A program made the position numbers and the translations under genes. 64,000 nt of DNA from Onchocerca lupi (taxonomy: Eukaryota > Nematoda > Chromadorea > Rhabditida > Onchocercidae): contig JAOVVO010000326.1 of NCBI GenBank assembly GCA_028564675.1, positions 1 through 64,000 of the forward strand. Reading direction: 5' to 3'. This document shows positions 51,148 through 63,390 of the stretch, one piece after another (position 1 is the first letter of the stretch; every line of letters starts with the position of its first letter). The notes below the pieces were generated by a model that did no database searches, was not told where the DNA came from, and saw nothing but the letters and a program-made list of their open reading frames with translations.

Positions 51148-54100
51148 CTGAAAAAAAATTATTCAAATTTCAAAAATTTACCATACTTATTTAGCTTCTT
51201 CTTCAATAAGCTTATAAATTTAATTATGCTTCTAAAGAAATTTAAATTTAGAAGAATTAAGATAACATCACGAGAGATATCATATCACACCATTTATCTT
51301 TTTTTATGGAATATAATATCGAGATAGTAAAATGTTTCGTTTCATTTTTTTTTTTTAACTGATCTTATCACATTATGAAAAATATCAAGCCATTTAAAAA
51401 GTTTATAACGGAAGCGATTAATGTTTAAGCTGAATTAATTAATTAATGTATTAATACGATAGTAATTTGATAAAATGATTCATTCATTCAATTTAACTGA
51501 TTATTTAATAGTGATAATTTTAATCATTTATTCAATAAAATATTTTTTTTCAACTGATCTTATCATAGCTTTATGAAAAATATAATGCTACTTCAAAAAG
51601 CATTTGATAGCATTTTTTAAAGTAATAGTTAGAATTTGAATAATTTTACACAAAAATTTTCTAACTAATTGTAAAATTGTTAAAACTCCTCCAATTTACG
51701 GTGACATTTGTCACGTATCATTAAAAGTGTCACTTATTAGGATTGTAATTGAAATTAGCAAATTTTCAAATGTAATTTTATGTCAGTATTGATCTATAAA
51801 ATATTTATTGATCAATGACTAATAACTAATTATTAATTGATTAGTTAATTACTTATCAGTAGATCATTTGCTATTTGTGATATGAAAATTGCTAAAACAA
51901 TAATATATCGAAAGTTATATCATTTGCAAATACAATTTCTATCATTTTTTAACTATATTCCTTCATTTGAAATTTTATTTAAGATAATGAACAATTGAAA
52001 ATGATAATTCAAATTGAATGTAATAATTCTAAAAAAATTAGCAACGATAATTCGATAAATATTGAAATAATAATTCGATGCTCATTAACGACCAAAATTT
52101 TCATGTACCGTTCAATACGTGAAATCAAGCAAAGAAAAAAGTATTGAAAAGTTCAAATCGTAAAACCGAATTAATTAGTTATGCAAACATTGTGAAATAT
52201 AAACCAATCAATTTTAAGCTCCTGATTAAATAAATGCAAAAATATACTTAAATCTCAAATCTCTCAATATACTTAAATCCTTCAAGTAGACTTTTTTGTC
52301 TTGACTAAAATTTCATCATTTCCCAGTTAGTAAACTTCAAACTTCAATGTGAAGAAAAGTTTTTTTTCTCAAATATTAAACTTCTTTTTTTTTTTTACTT
52401 TACGACAATTATTTCAGCTTAAAATTTGATTTCATATCTAATAATTTTATAGTAAATAATTCGACAAATCGATATTGCTGAATTAAAAATTCAAAAAAAA
52501 AAAAGATGAGATAGAAGCGCAACAAGCGGAAGAAAGAATTTGTAAAAATATGAATGGTTGAGAAAAAGAGCGGATGGCGATAATTTTTGTATGATTCACT
52601 TTTTTTTTTTCTTAAATTATTTAGAAATAAATTTAAAAAAGAAATTGAAAAGTTCGAATTTAATTCTATAATTCTTAAGACGATGGATATCAAAAATGTT
52701 TATATACCATCTTTTTTTTTTCTTTTTTTCTCTTTTTTTTTTCGCATATAACATGTCTTATTCAGAAATAAATTAAACAAAAAGTTTTATTAAGATTTGG
52801 AAGTTTTTCAAGTCCAATTTTTAAGCTTTATAAGATTTGGAAAATTTTTTAAGGTTAATTTTTATATCAAAAATGTGAATAATTATTTCTTATTATTTTC
52901 TATTAATTAAAAATAATAGTAGGAGAAAATGGGGAAGTTTTAACAATTTCAGTAAGTTTCAAAATTAATCATTACTTACTAAATGGCTACTAAACTTTCT
53001 GCTATTAAATTTACTACCAAACTTTCTATTAAATGATTAAAGATATAAACAAAATTTCGAATGGAACGATTTTCATTACGAACAAATTGCATTTTTTTTT
53101 TTTTTTTTTTTGAGAAACTAATTTATCCCAACGCCTACGTATACATTTTGCGTCATACCGCTCATTCAATATCACACAAAATAAAATGTTCAAGAAAAAA
53201 AGAAAAAAAAAACAGTTAATTTATGTCTTTTTTTATTTTTTCTTTTCTTTTTTGCCTATTTCAATTGCTTTTTTTTAAATGAAAACTTGATAAATTAAAC
53301 ATAAATCATTTTATAAATAAGACAACATTAAAAAATATTATTATTATCAATTTTTATTAGAATATCTGTAAATTTTCCAATTCAACTTTTATACCAAAGG
53401 AATATAATCGGCCATTCACTTATTACTAATATAAAGTATATATCATACATGCAATAATATTTATCATTAATTAAACTGAAAAAAAAAAAACTTTAACTTT
53501 AAATTGCATAATTTAGTTTACAAAAAAAAAAAAAAAAAATCAAGTTTTAAGTTTGAAATTTTGTTTGATTTTTTTCTCTACAGTTTAACATAAATTTTTC
53601 CATTTTCTCTTTTCTTTTTTGCCTTCTTCAATTATTTTTTTTTATAAAAATTTTGATAAGTTAAAAATAAAGAATTTTATAAATAACACAAAGAAAGCAA
53701 TGAAATTTGACATATATTTGAAAGATGACAAATTTTATAAGAATACTTCAGATTGATTGCATTAATCATCAGATTTAATCACATGATAAAACCAGTATAC
53801 TTAATAATGATAAGAGAAGAAATAAAGAGAAAGATAGAGAAGGAAAAGAGAAGGAAAAAGGATAGAAAAAGTTCATGAAAATATAATGAGGTCCATTTTT
53901 TACTGGAAAAAAATGCAAAATTTGCTGAAATTTAATGGATATTTCATTTGACAGGCCATTAAAATGAAGCATATGATAGACATAATCATTTATTATAATA
54001 ATAATAATAATAATAATGATAATAATCAATAATTAGAAGCTATAAAAGAAAGATATTGTAATAATGAAAGCAATCATCAATCATAACTATAGTCATTTAT

Positions 54101-54673
54101 CATAATGATAAGAAGAATCAGTAAATTGAAGAATAATCAATTATCACTCATAGATCTCTTTTAAAATAAAAAAAAATAAAAAACAAAAAAGAAATTTCTC
54201 TGTCCTTTGTGTTTATTTACAATTTTTTTATCATTAAAATTGATAAGTTCGTTGAGGAACTCAATTTTTTTTTGCCTAAATTTTTAACATATAACAAAAT
54301 ACAAACTTCCATTTCATACGATTTATTTATATTTATCAATTCAATAATCGTTTTTTTTTTCTCTCTCTCTCTTCCTATTAGAGAAAAAGGAAGAAAAAAA
54401 AAGGCAAAATTGAATTTGTTGATGAAGTTATCACTTTTACAGCCATAAAAACACTTTTAGCAACTTTATTTCTATATTTAAATTTCATTTTTCTATTTTA
54501 TTTTCGTTTTTTTCTTACTCTTTTCTTATTTAAATATTAATTACCTAAGTAATGTGACGAGAATAATATTGCAATGAATAAGGATGTGATACATATGTAT
54601 GAAATTTTTACAATTTCTAGATGAATTAAACTACCTTCAATAACGTTCCATGCTTTGGTATATCTCAATTTAG

Positions 54674-54717
<44 letters not shown>

Positions 54718-55258
54718 ATTTCAACGTGATTATCAATTTTCTAAAAATATTTCAGCATAACTTTATTTAAAAATTTCAACAATACTTTCAGCATGCATTT
54801 AATAAAAAATTTAGAGTGAGCTTTGAATCCTGATAGATTCGCTAAGAGCATTTATTCCTTAGAAAAAAAAAAAAAAAAATTGAAAATTGAAGTGGAAATC
54901 ATGCAAGCATATATAAATTTCGTAAATTTTGTCGGAATAAATCTTTCTAAAAAAGATAAAGAAAAGAATTTTTCAACTATTTGCGTCACTACTTATATAT
55001 TTTTTTCTTTTCTTTTTTTGAGAAGAATTTGATATTTTTTTTTTTAGCAAGAGTCAACTTCATTTGAAAATATTTTCAATGTAATAAAATTTATGAAATT
55101 TCCTGAATTTTTTTTTCTTCTTTTTTGTTGAGTTTCTTCATTGAATAATTTTGTTGATTATGAATTTAAATTCCGAATAATTTATAGTATTTCTATATAC
55201 TAAAAAAAGGATAGCTTAAAAAAAGAATGAAAATTAATCTACAAAAAAAAAAAACTTA
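51148..55258. other. Region upstream of the visible PP2C exons
   Basis: Here the 5' exons of the phosphatase were expected on the minus strand. Searching by eye for the DGH, GDSR and MED codons found none. The region is AT-rich, with an ATA/AAT microsatellite at about 53995-54020, a poly-A run of about 40 bp at 54674-54713, and copy B of the intronic repeat at 51480-51660. Confidence 0.45.
53995..54030. repeat. (AAT)n microsatellite
   Basis: A run of ATAATAATAATAATAATAAT with one interruption (GATAATAATC). Confidence 0.85.
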
Positions 55259-56171
55259 TGTTCGGAAACCGAAATATTCTTATAATACGAATTCAACATT
55301 AAGAAAGAGAATCAACAAAGCAAGGATGTATTACTTTTCTGTAAGGAACCACAATCCCAAGAAGAAGCTCTGACATTTTTTGATATCAGTTCGCAGTTAT
55401 CTTTTATATCAGGGATTTAGCAAATCGATTAAAATTAAGAAAAACAGAAGAAAAAATAAACATTGCTTTAATTGGCAATAAGATACCCAAACCATATCTC
55501 ATCACCAAAACAGAAATTGAAATTAGAATTGGAGAGGAAGAAATTGTAAATTTTGAAGCCAAATTTTACTTAACAGATAACTTGCAAGTAGTTAAATTAA
55601 ATAATAACGAATTATCATCTATAAGAAATCAAGGCCAATTAGATGGTGCAAAAATTATTGGAAACAGCCTGAAATACAGGAATTGACTACCTCCTCAAAT
55701 TTATCCAGCTAAAAAAGGTTCAAATTCTAGAATTATGATTTCCTTTCCTTCTTACAAAGATAGATCTACAATAGCTGGAAGTGGATACACAAACAAATTT
55801 CACACTTCTAATGCTATATCCATTGAAGCCACTCCAAAACGAGTGAATAATGTAACTGCAACTTCTCTGGAAATTAGAAATTCATAGGCGTTCAGGAAAA
55901 ACTCTACGACCATGATGATGAACCGGCTTTAGAACAACTTAAAGGAATAAAATATCAAAAATAATGGAAGATATCAGGTTTGAGGAGTATAAAGAATCAA
56001 AAATTAAATTAAGAACAATTACGGTTTATGTCTTGGTTGTCTCAAAACACTAACCAAAATTATTTTGTCGATTTCAGATTAATAAAATAGTTACTTCAAT
56101 GATACGACGAAACAGTTCAAGAACAATTACATCCCATTATAACTGAAAAAGTAATATGGATCAGATTGTAT
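55259..56171 (+). mobile_element. Decayed plus-strand BEL/Pao remnant, left part (LTR start and protease region)
   Basis: At 55259 a TGTTCGGAAACCGAAA start resembles the LTR start of the minus-strand copy (GAAACCGAAAC). About 60 bp later a Pao aspartic-protease-like region begins (FFDISSQLSFIS, LANRLKLRKTEEKINIALIG), interrupted by stops and frameshifts. The gag region and most of the LTR are missing between these points. The remnant is cut at 56171 by the LTR of the nested element and resumes at 63932. Confidence 0.65.
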
Positions 56172-56881
56172 TGTTGGGAATTTTCGGAAACTTCTTAGGA
56201 AATATATTAGGGAATATCCTTTTTTGTTGTGGTTAACTCGGGTAATTAACGGACGAATGCAGAAGAATCGACAGTGAATACCTTTATTCGCTACTAATTA
56301 CAAAATTTAGACAGAAATCAGTTTAGTTGACAATATAGCGCAGCCAATCAGTAAAGAATATTTTTCATAGGAAGCAAGAGCAGCAGATCATCGCATCGTG
56401 TTGCTTGGTTGTGGAAGTTCAAAGGAAAAACAATGACCCCTGTTAATAAAAACTGTTTGGAGGAAAAAGGGGAAGGTTTGTGGAGAGGAGTGAGATAAGT
56501 ATGGGCTATTGCTAAATTTGAAGTGAGAAGATTTGGAGGAAATCCAGATGCCTATTGTTGGATACAAAAGAAGCAATGACCTTTTAGTCGGACAAATGAA
56601 GCGAAATGACCTTTGTTAATCTAAAAATGACCTTTCGGGGAAAAAGATTGGGAAGTTTATAGTGGAGATGTAGAGATAGACATTATTGTACGAAGAAACA
56701 ATAACATGAGCATGATTAACAGTGGTTTACTATTAAAGCTAAAGCTGGGAGATGGGAAACAAAGGTGAGGATTAGAAATGTGCCACGTGATGGAATGGAA
56801 AGATGAAATTTATAAGTGATGAATCACGATTGATTTAATAATTGATTATTGAATATATTCATATTGTTTCGGTTTCTGACA
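56172..56881 (-). repeat. 3' LTR of the nested Pao element (710 bp, internally expanded)
   Basis: Minus-strand ends are TGTCAGAAAC and CCCAACA. It aligns with 63391-63919 at both ends (TTTTCGGAAACTT, TTTTTTGTTGTGG, TAAAGCTG). It carries roughly 170 bp more than the other LTR in the middle, made largely of a tandem duplication with repeated AATGACCTTT words. Confidence 0.8.
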
Positions 56882-57839
56882 CTCCCCACTGAAGAAAATT
56901 GAATAGTTCGGGAGGAATGAATGATAGATTTACTTTTTTTTTGGAAATAAGAATTTTACACTTCCTATTTTTAACTGGGCCAAGAAAAAATAAATAAACT
57001 TATCAGCAAACTCATGGCGAAACAAAAAAAAGAAGAGATGGCATGAGCAAATTCAGCATCAAATATTGTGTTGATTTTAAACAGTGTGACTTATATTGAC
57101 ATTATGAAAATGCTGCTAAATGATTCAGATTCCAAGGTGGCTCAGTGATAGCAACATCGAAGAATACCTATTTCAACGATTTATTTTAAAAGCTCAAATC
57201 ACTTCCTAAAACTACAAATCCTTTAGTTATAATTTTCCCCTTTCTTAACGATTTGAAGAAAACTTAAGATTTGATTAAATCAAATTTCAACTTAACAACA
57301 ATTATTAACATGAATAATATAAAGACACTTATAACAGAAGTAATTAATTTTCATTGTGTTATTGCTTCTGATAATTCTTCTTCGCTTGAATTTGCAATTT
57401 CACCAATTTTGGTTTCCAAATTCTTCTTTTTGACTGAGTTCGTCTCAAAATTGTCGTTGTTCAGATACTGATTGTTGATCAGTAACTGAGTCGATTAGTT
57501 CTAGATTTTGGGCCAATATTTCTAGTCCTGCATTGATTTTCGTTCGTGTAATGTTACTACATTTTATTACAAAGATTCTTACGTGCGTCCTAAGTGAAAT
57601 CGTCTTCAATGAACTGTTGGAAATTCCATTTTCTAGGTATACTGGAAGAAAACCAGACATCCAATTACATTTCCTTTCGGACGTTGCTTGGATTATTAAT
57701 ATGGGAACCATTGTCATCAGAAATGAACCTTTCATTATTGTGTTTATTTACTTGCTATTTCTGTTTGCGTTCATCGTCTTGAAGCGCTTCTTGTTCTTGC
57801 TGCTATAGGTTCATCAAGATTTTCCTTTTGAGCTATTGA

Positions 57840-58080
57840 TCTTTTTTCACTTATTTCTAGAGGATAAAACACATTTGTCGGTCTATTGAGAATGTTTCCG
57901 TTTGGCATTTCGATCAGAGCGTTTCTTATTTTTTGGTCTTTACCTTCATCGTTTTCTTTAACTTAGCTAGCTTCCACATACCACGAGGATTTTCTGGTTC
58001 ATTGACTAATATTTCTTCGCTTTCTTGTGGAGTTCTTTTTTTATTATTCTGGGAGAAACTATCTCCACTTTAAGTTCTTT
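57840..58080 (-). pseudogene. Pao polyprotein C-terminal domain, broken
   Basis: The minus strand shows ENPRGMWKLAKLKK and, in a shifted frame, MPNGNILNRPTNVFYPLE. This is the usual C-terminal signature of BEL/Pao pol downstream of integrase. A stop/frameshift separates the halves. Confidence 0.7.
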
Positions 58081-58145
58081 CTATAAGACTAGTTAGTTAT
58101 TCATCTTTCCATATTAAATCCATCCAAGTTTTTGAGAGTACTGGA

Positions 58146-58880
58146 CTAGTGTTTTATGAGTTTTTCTTTAGTACTTGGTTGTTGGAGAATAAAATTCGCT
58201 GGATTGTAATTATAAATTGGTAAGGTTAAAGAGGTATTACGAGAAAGAAAATCAATTGGACGGATGATAATATACTCATCAAAATTCACATAAGTCAGTG
58301 GTATGGTGTTAAGAATACCTTCTATTTCCACTATTAATGTTATACTCTTTCCCTCAACAACTTCCTTCCAATTGCTTTTCTCATGGCCTTTTTCGCAAAA
58401 CAATTAATCTTTCATATACTCCTCCACTCCAAGGAGCTTTAGGTATTATATTTTTCCAGATCATGCTCTTTTTTGCTACGTAATCAATAATATTCATTTC
58501 ATAATAGTCTTGAAGACCAACTGAAATGGACTAGCATTGTAGCAAGACTAATTCTGGATATCCACATTCGGCAACGAATCTTCTTAGAATATGTAAAAAA
58601 TTTTCACAGATCAATTTTCTGCTACTTCTAAATGTGGTAAAACATGTAAATAGGGCTATCTATCTTTTAGTAAAAAGGTAGTAAAACATGTGAATAGGGC
58701 TATTCATCTTTTAGTTATATCACTATCCGTTTTGATAGAAAGATTGTCAGATAGTCTAAAACAACATTTGCAAAAGTTCTTGATCGTTTAACTCGAGACT
58801 CTGGAAAATTGGGTATGGCTGGTAATTTAGATGGTTCAGTATTCCATCGTCTACAGCCCATACATTTATTTGAGATTTGT
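58146..58880 (-). pseudogene. Pao integrase region, broken
   Basis: The minus strand carries GCRRWNTEPSKLPAIPNFPE near 58800-58865 (the Pao integrase zinc-domain to core linker). The end of the core follows as IEGILNTIPLTYVN and RPIDFLSRN in 58146-58403. Stops and a 44-bp tandem duplication at 58634-58714 disrupt the frame. Confidence 0.7.
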
Positions 58881-59083
58881 TTAATTTCAGTTCTATCCTT
58901 AGGTATCCAGAATCTTCATCTCATTTCTGATAGAGTGTGAGCGATTCCGGCATGGTGGAAATCCTCATGCTGTTATTGTATAATGATTCTGTTATTAAAT
59001 TGTGTTTGGAGAAATAAACTGGATATTTACTACTGTCATCTAATTCGGGGTTTTCTAATCGTCGTTTTGATCTCCACAGTTTT

Positions 59084-59115
<32 letters not shown>

Positions 59116-60491
59116 CAATAAAGATTCCATTTATTCATTTCTTTTTGAATCAAACTGTTCGACTGCTTGCCTGATTAATTTCTATTCTGCTGAATTGTAA
59201 TCGTCAGTCGATTTCTCTTGAGTCTAATTTTTCTCAATTAAAATCGGTTGTAACCATGATAATTTTTGTTTAATTGTCAATTTTATGAATTTGAGAATCC
59301 AAGGTGGTTGCTCTTAGTAATCTTAACCATTTCCTAAAACAATTTACGTCAATAAGTTTCATTTCTTGGATGGGAATTTGAGCAGTTACCTTTGCGATTA
59401 ATTTATCTTTTTCATTTTCATGTTCTTCTTTAATGTCGATTTCTCATTGTGGCCAGTTTAATTTTTCTTCTTTTAACCATGTTGGTCCTATCCACCATAG
59501 GTTGTAATTTTTTAATTCTTTAGGTGAAAGTGCCTTGGTTGCCACATCAACTGGATTGTGATCGCTGGGAATATAACGAAATGAAATTCTTGCCTTCCTT
59601 ATTTCTTCGACTCAATTCCACGAAGAAGTGAAGTATGATTATAGCAGCAAAAAAGCTTATATAATCCAATAGATTTATCCGCAAGTTTTTCGTATACTTG
59701 ATATCCTATCTCCTTGGAAGGTGAAGCCGCAAAAACAGATACAAAGAAGTAGAAAATGACAGTACAACAAAAGTTGGTAATGATCGTGAATAATTTTGCA
59801 CGAATAAAAGTTGGTAGTAGTCGTGAATAATGTAATGCGCATTGAGAATCCGACCATAAAGTTGTTCTTATATTTTCGAGTTCTGGTTGTTTTATTACTA
59901 ATTGAGCAGCTCTTATTCCAATAAGAGTTGCGAGTAATTTTAATTGTGGTATTGTCGTACCTTTAATTGATGCATACGAGATTTGGGAAAAATCAAAAAT
60001 GTTTCTTTCGTTTGATCTTGCTCATATACTGCTGGTGTGTATGCTGTATTCGATTCTCAGAGAAGACTGTGAATTTGTGTTTCATTTGAGAAAGTTGTAA
60101 TGAATCGTGGTAACTTTTTCACTATTTTTCGCCATTCATTTGTGAGTTTATTCCATAATTTCTCATTTTCTTTACTTATGGTTTGATCCCAAGCGATATT
60201 CTTTTTCCATAAGTTTTGAAAAAATATTTTAAATTATATCATATGGGAACAAGGAATCCTAATGGATTGTACTGAGAGGCTACGAACTGTAAAATAGACC
60301 TCTTTGTTAATTTTTCTCCAGTCCATGGTCTTAGTATTAAGTGATGTCCCTAGTATGATATCAGTTAATTCCGAGAATTTCTTTCATCTGATTTACATCT
60401 GCTCAATCCTTTCCTGGTATGATTTCATTAAATTCTTGATTGCTTGAAAGAAATTGTTTTATATTCACTGAAGCTTCACTAAAAATAGATT

Positions 60492-61042
60492 TCATTTCTT
60501 GATATTTTGGAGCGCTTTGTCTTTATCTTCAGTCGATAGTATTATATTATCAGCGTAAAGATTTTTCTTTATCTCACTAGCGATTTTACTCTTATGATTT
60601 CCCCAGTGGCAGTTTAAAATAGCTGACAATAAAAAGGGTGATGATATCACTCCAAATGGAACGCTTTTAAAACGATAACAATTTATGTTTTCTTCGCTTA
60701 CTGTACCTTCGATATTCTTCAGCCGAAGAAATCGGGTACAGTTTTCATCTGATAGATGCGGTTCTATTTGGAGAAATGCTTTTTCAATATCAGCTACTAT
60801 CACACTTTTCATCACTCGAAATCTAAGTAAAATTCCGATCAGATCAAATCGGAGAGTGTTATTGGTTCAGGGTACAAAACATCATTTAGACTCTTCGTCC
60901 CTTTAAAATGAGCTGATACATTGTAAAGAATTCTCACTTTCATTGTGGATTTACTTGGTGTTAATTCATGATGAGGAGCAGAATGAATTATGCCAACCTG
61001 ATTAATGTCGAGATACACTTCTTCGATTATGTTGGATTGCAA
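60492..61042 (-). pseudogene. Pao reverse transcriptase fragments
   Basis: Two adjacent open stretches (61042-60839 and 60815-60492) carry the RT signatures SAPHHELTPSKSTMKVRILY, ADIEKAFLQIE, FKSVPFGVISSPFLLSAIL and the catalytic-loop motif LYADNIILS. The frame breaks between them at about 60820-60838. Confidence 0.85.
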
Positions 61043-61762
61043 TTGTTCTTGAATTAGTTCATTGTTTCGATTTTATTGACTGAGTAGTTCAGAATTATTC
61101 CGAAGTCGTTTGATTAACGATTTAAATCGACCAAGGCAAAAACCATAGTTGTCGTTTAATTTAACTTTTAAATCTTTCCATGGCCAAAAAACTTGATATT
61201 TCTTTTAATGATACTTTGTTTAAATTGTTCTAATGCTTTTTCATCATCACAAGCATTAGGTTATTCTTGAATACCTATTCTAATTTCCAGAATTAATCTA
61301 TATCTAAAATATATGTGGCACTAGCGACACAGATAGATTCTACGGATATTGAATCATGATTATAAATTTCATCCATATATCCTAATCCCGCTATCATGGC
61401 TCCAACTTTCGTGTAAAGTAACTAGAATCCGAATTTCAAATTCTCAATCTTATTTAGTCGGATAAATTTGGAGAAGTAGTTGGTTCAAATAAGTATGTTA
61501 GGTTATTCCCAATGATTTTTAAGACCAACAAGTTGACTTTGTTCTTTTATGGATTCTTTTTTGCCCAAATCAACTACTTGTAACTCATTTGTTAAGAAGT
61601 CAATCAGGTTGACTCGAACAATAATATATCTTTTTTTCCAATTTTCACTTTTAGTTCTAATTTGGTAGCAAGACAAATTTTTGGTATCTTATTATCAAAC
61701 GAAGCGATCATTAATTTTTTTTCCTCGGTTTATTGAAATCTCAATCGATTTGCTAAATCCTG

Positions 61763-61817
61763 AGCGTTGGCACTGTTTGACATCAGTTGCGAACTGATGT
61801 CAAACAGTGCCAACGCT
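61763..61817. repeat. Perfect 26-bp inverted repeat with 3-bp spacer
   Basis: Left arm 61763-61788 (begins AGCGTTGGCACTG) and right arm 61792-61817 (ends CAGTGCCAACGCT) are exact reverse complements around GCG. It interrupts the Pao protease coding region just after the DISSQ motif. Confidence 0.95.
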
Positions 61818-61989
61818 TTTTGTTGGTTTCATGAATATTTTGGATTGACTAGATTGAATTGACTAGATTGATTTCTTTGCATAAAAATATGTTGCAATCT
61901 TTTTTCGCTTGTTGAATTTTTCATTGCAATTGATTCTAATTTTCCTTTATTTGATTCCACTGTTTTGGTAGCTTCCTTTTAGTTGCTGG

Positions 61990-63300
61990 GACATAGCGCC
62001 ATATCGTGAAGACTTTTGCAGTAGAAACATGAAAGATTCCTTTTATCGCAATCATTTGTTGCATGATCTGTTCAAAGATAATTGATGCATGCATTGAGTT
62101 TCTTTAGACGTTCCAATCGGTGTCTGAGCGCAGGACGAATAGGCATTGATTATTCCAATGGTCTTTATTGCAAAACGCTCAGGTCTTCTAGCTTTGTTAG
62201 CTATAGAATTTTTCTTTGATTCTAATGTCAATTCAAGATTATTTTGTTTCGATCGCTTCAACATAACTAAGGTCGATGTTCCTCCTTTAGTACCATATGA
62301 GGCTCGTTTTGTTTTAAATTCTCTTACTGTTTTTTCCCACTAAAAGTTTGCTATCTAGTGATTTCTTCATTTCGTTGCATTAATTCTGTCAGGCATTGTC
62401 TTAGCTTTTCGGCCGTCCACATTTTTTGTTCTTTCTTTAATTGATACATTTTATCTAATATCCATGCAGGTGATTTATTTTCAATAATAATTTCTATACT
62501 AGAATGCTGTAAATTTTTACCTGAAACATCCAGTTGTCGTAAAATTCTTTCCATTGTTTCGATGGTTGTTTCCCACTCTCGATCATTTCTTTTGATTGAG
62601 TGTAATTCATTGAAAAGTAATTTCTTGATAATAAGAGAATTAGTATATTTCTCTTTTAAAACTTTTATTATGACATCATAGTTCTCTAGAGCGATATCAT
62701 AACCTTTTCACAGTTAATGGAGCATCTTCATTGAGGTAAGATATCAAGTAATTCAATTTCTGAATATTTGGAATATTTTGGAGATGAATTGCTAGCTTTG
62801 AAGCTCCAAAATTATCTCCATGATTTTGGATCGTCTCTAAACCTTGCTAATGGCGGCTGTAGCAAATTGACCGTTATATAGGAGAGTTTCTTTTGATATA
62901 AGATAATTTCTTTTCGTGGAGATTTTTCTTTGATATCTTGTTGACTTAGTTATAGGACTAACTCATTGTCATTATTATAGATATTTCAAATTGTGATAGC
63001 TTTTTTAGCCTCACTTATTTCGTTAAAAATACCTTAACTTAATGGTCGTTGACCATTTTCTTAACTTTCGTCGACCATTTCTGCATATTTATCCTCTTCT
63101 TTCTTCCTTGTCTGCTGATCCGTAATTTTCTGGATATATTTCAGCCAATTCAGATTTATTTCTTCGAGTGCGCTTGAATGAAGTCCAAGACGCACTATTT
63201 TCTCCTTGATGTTTCTTCTTTTAATTTCGTATTCACATCGTAGTTCTTCCTTTGATAGATGCGCATCTGGTGGTAACAAGTTCAACTCCCCAACTTCATT
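61990..63300 (-). pseudogene. Pao gag region, broken
   Basis: Minus-strand pieces: 63285-63061 (NLLPPDAHLSKEELRCEYEI, then a helical stretch), 62554-62351 (RQLDVSGKNLQHSSI, then WILDKMYQLKKEQKMWTAEK, a typical Pao gag helical region) and a zinc knuckle CFYCKSLHDMALC near 62000-62030. The pieces lie in different frames separated by stops. Confidence 0.7.
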
Positions 63301-63390
63301 GATGAGTTTCTCGATCTTCCCTTTGGATGATTCAGCTATCTTGATTATAATGTTCGAAATTTTATTTCCGGTTTATGGCACCAAAATTTT

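Noticed and set aside
53775..54029. 84-codon minus-strand frame
   Set aside because: It starts in an (AAT)n microsatellite giving poly-Ile and ends in Ser/Leu/Phe low complexity.
54823..55032. 69-codon plus-strand frame near the Pao nest
   Set aside because: It contains a poly-Lys run from an A-tract and shows no gag or host-gene similarity.
58921..59174. Opposed frames around a long T-run at about 59090-59115
   Set aside because: Both come from the homopolymer and lie inside the decayed integrase/RNase H region.
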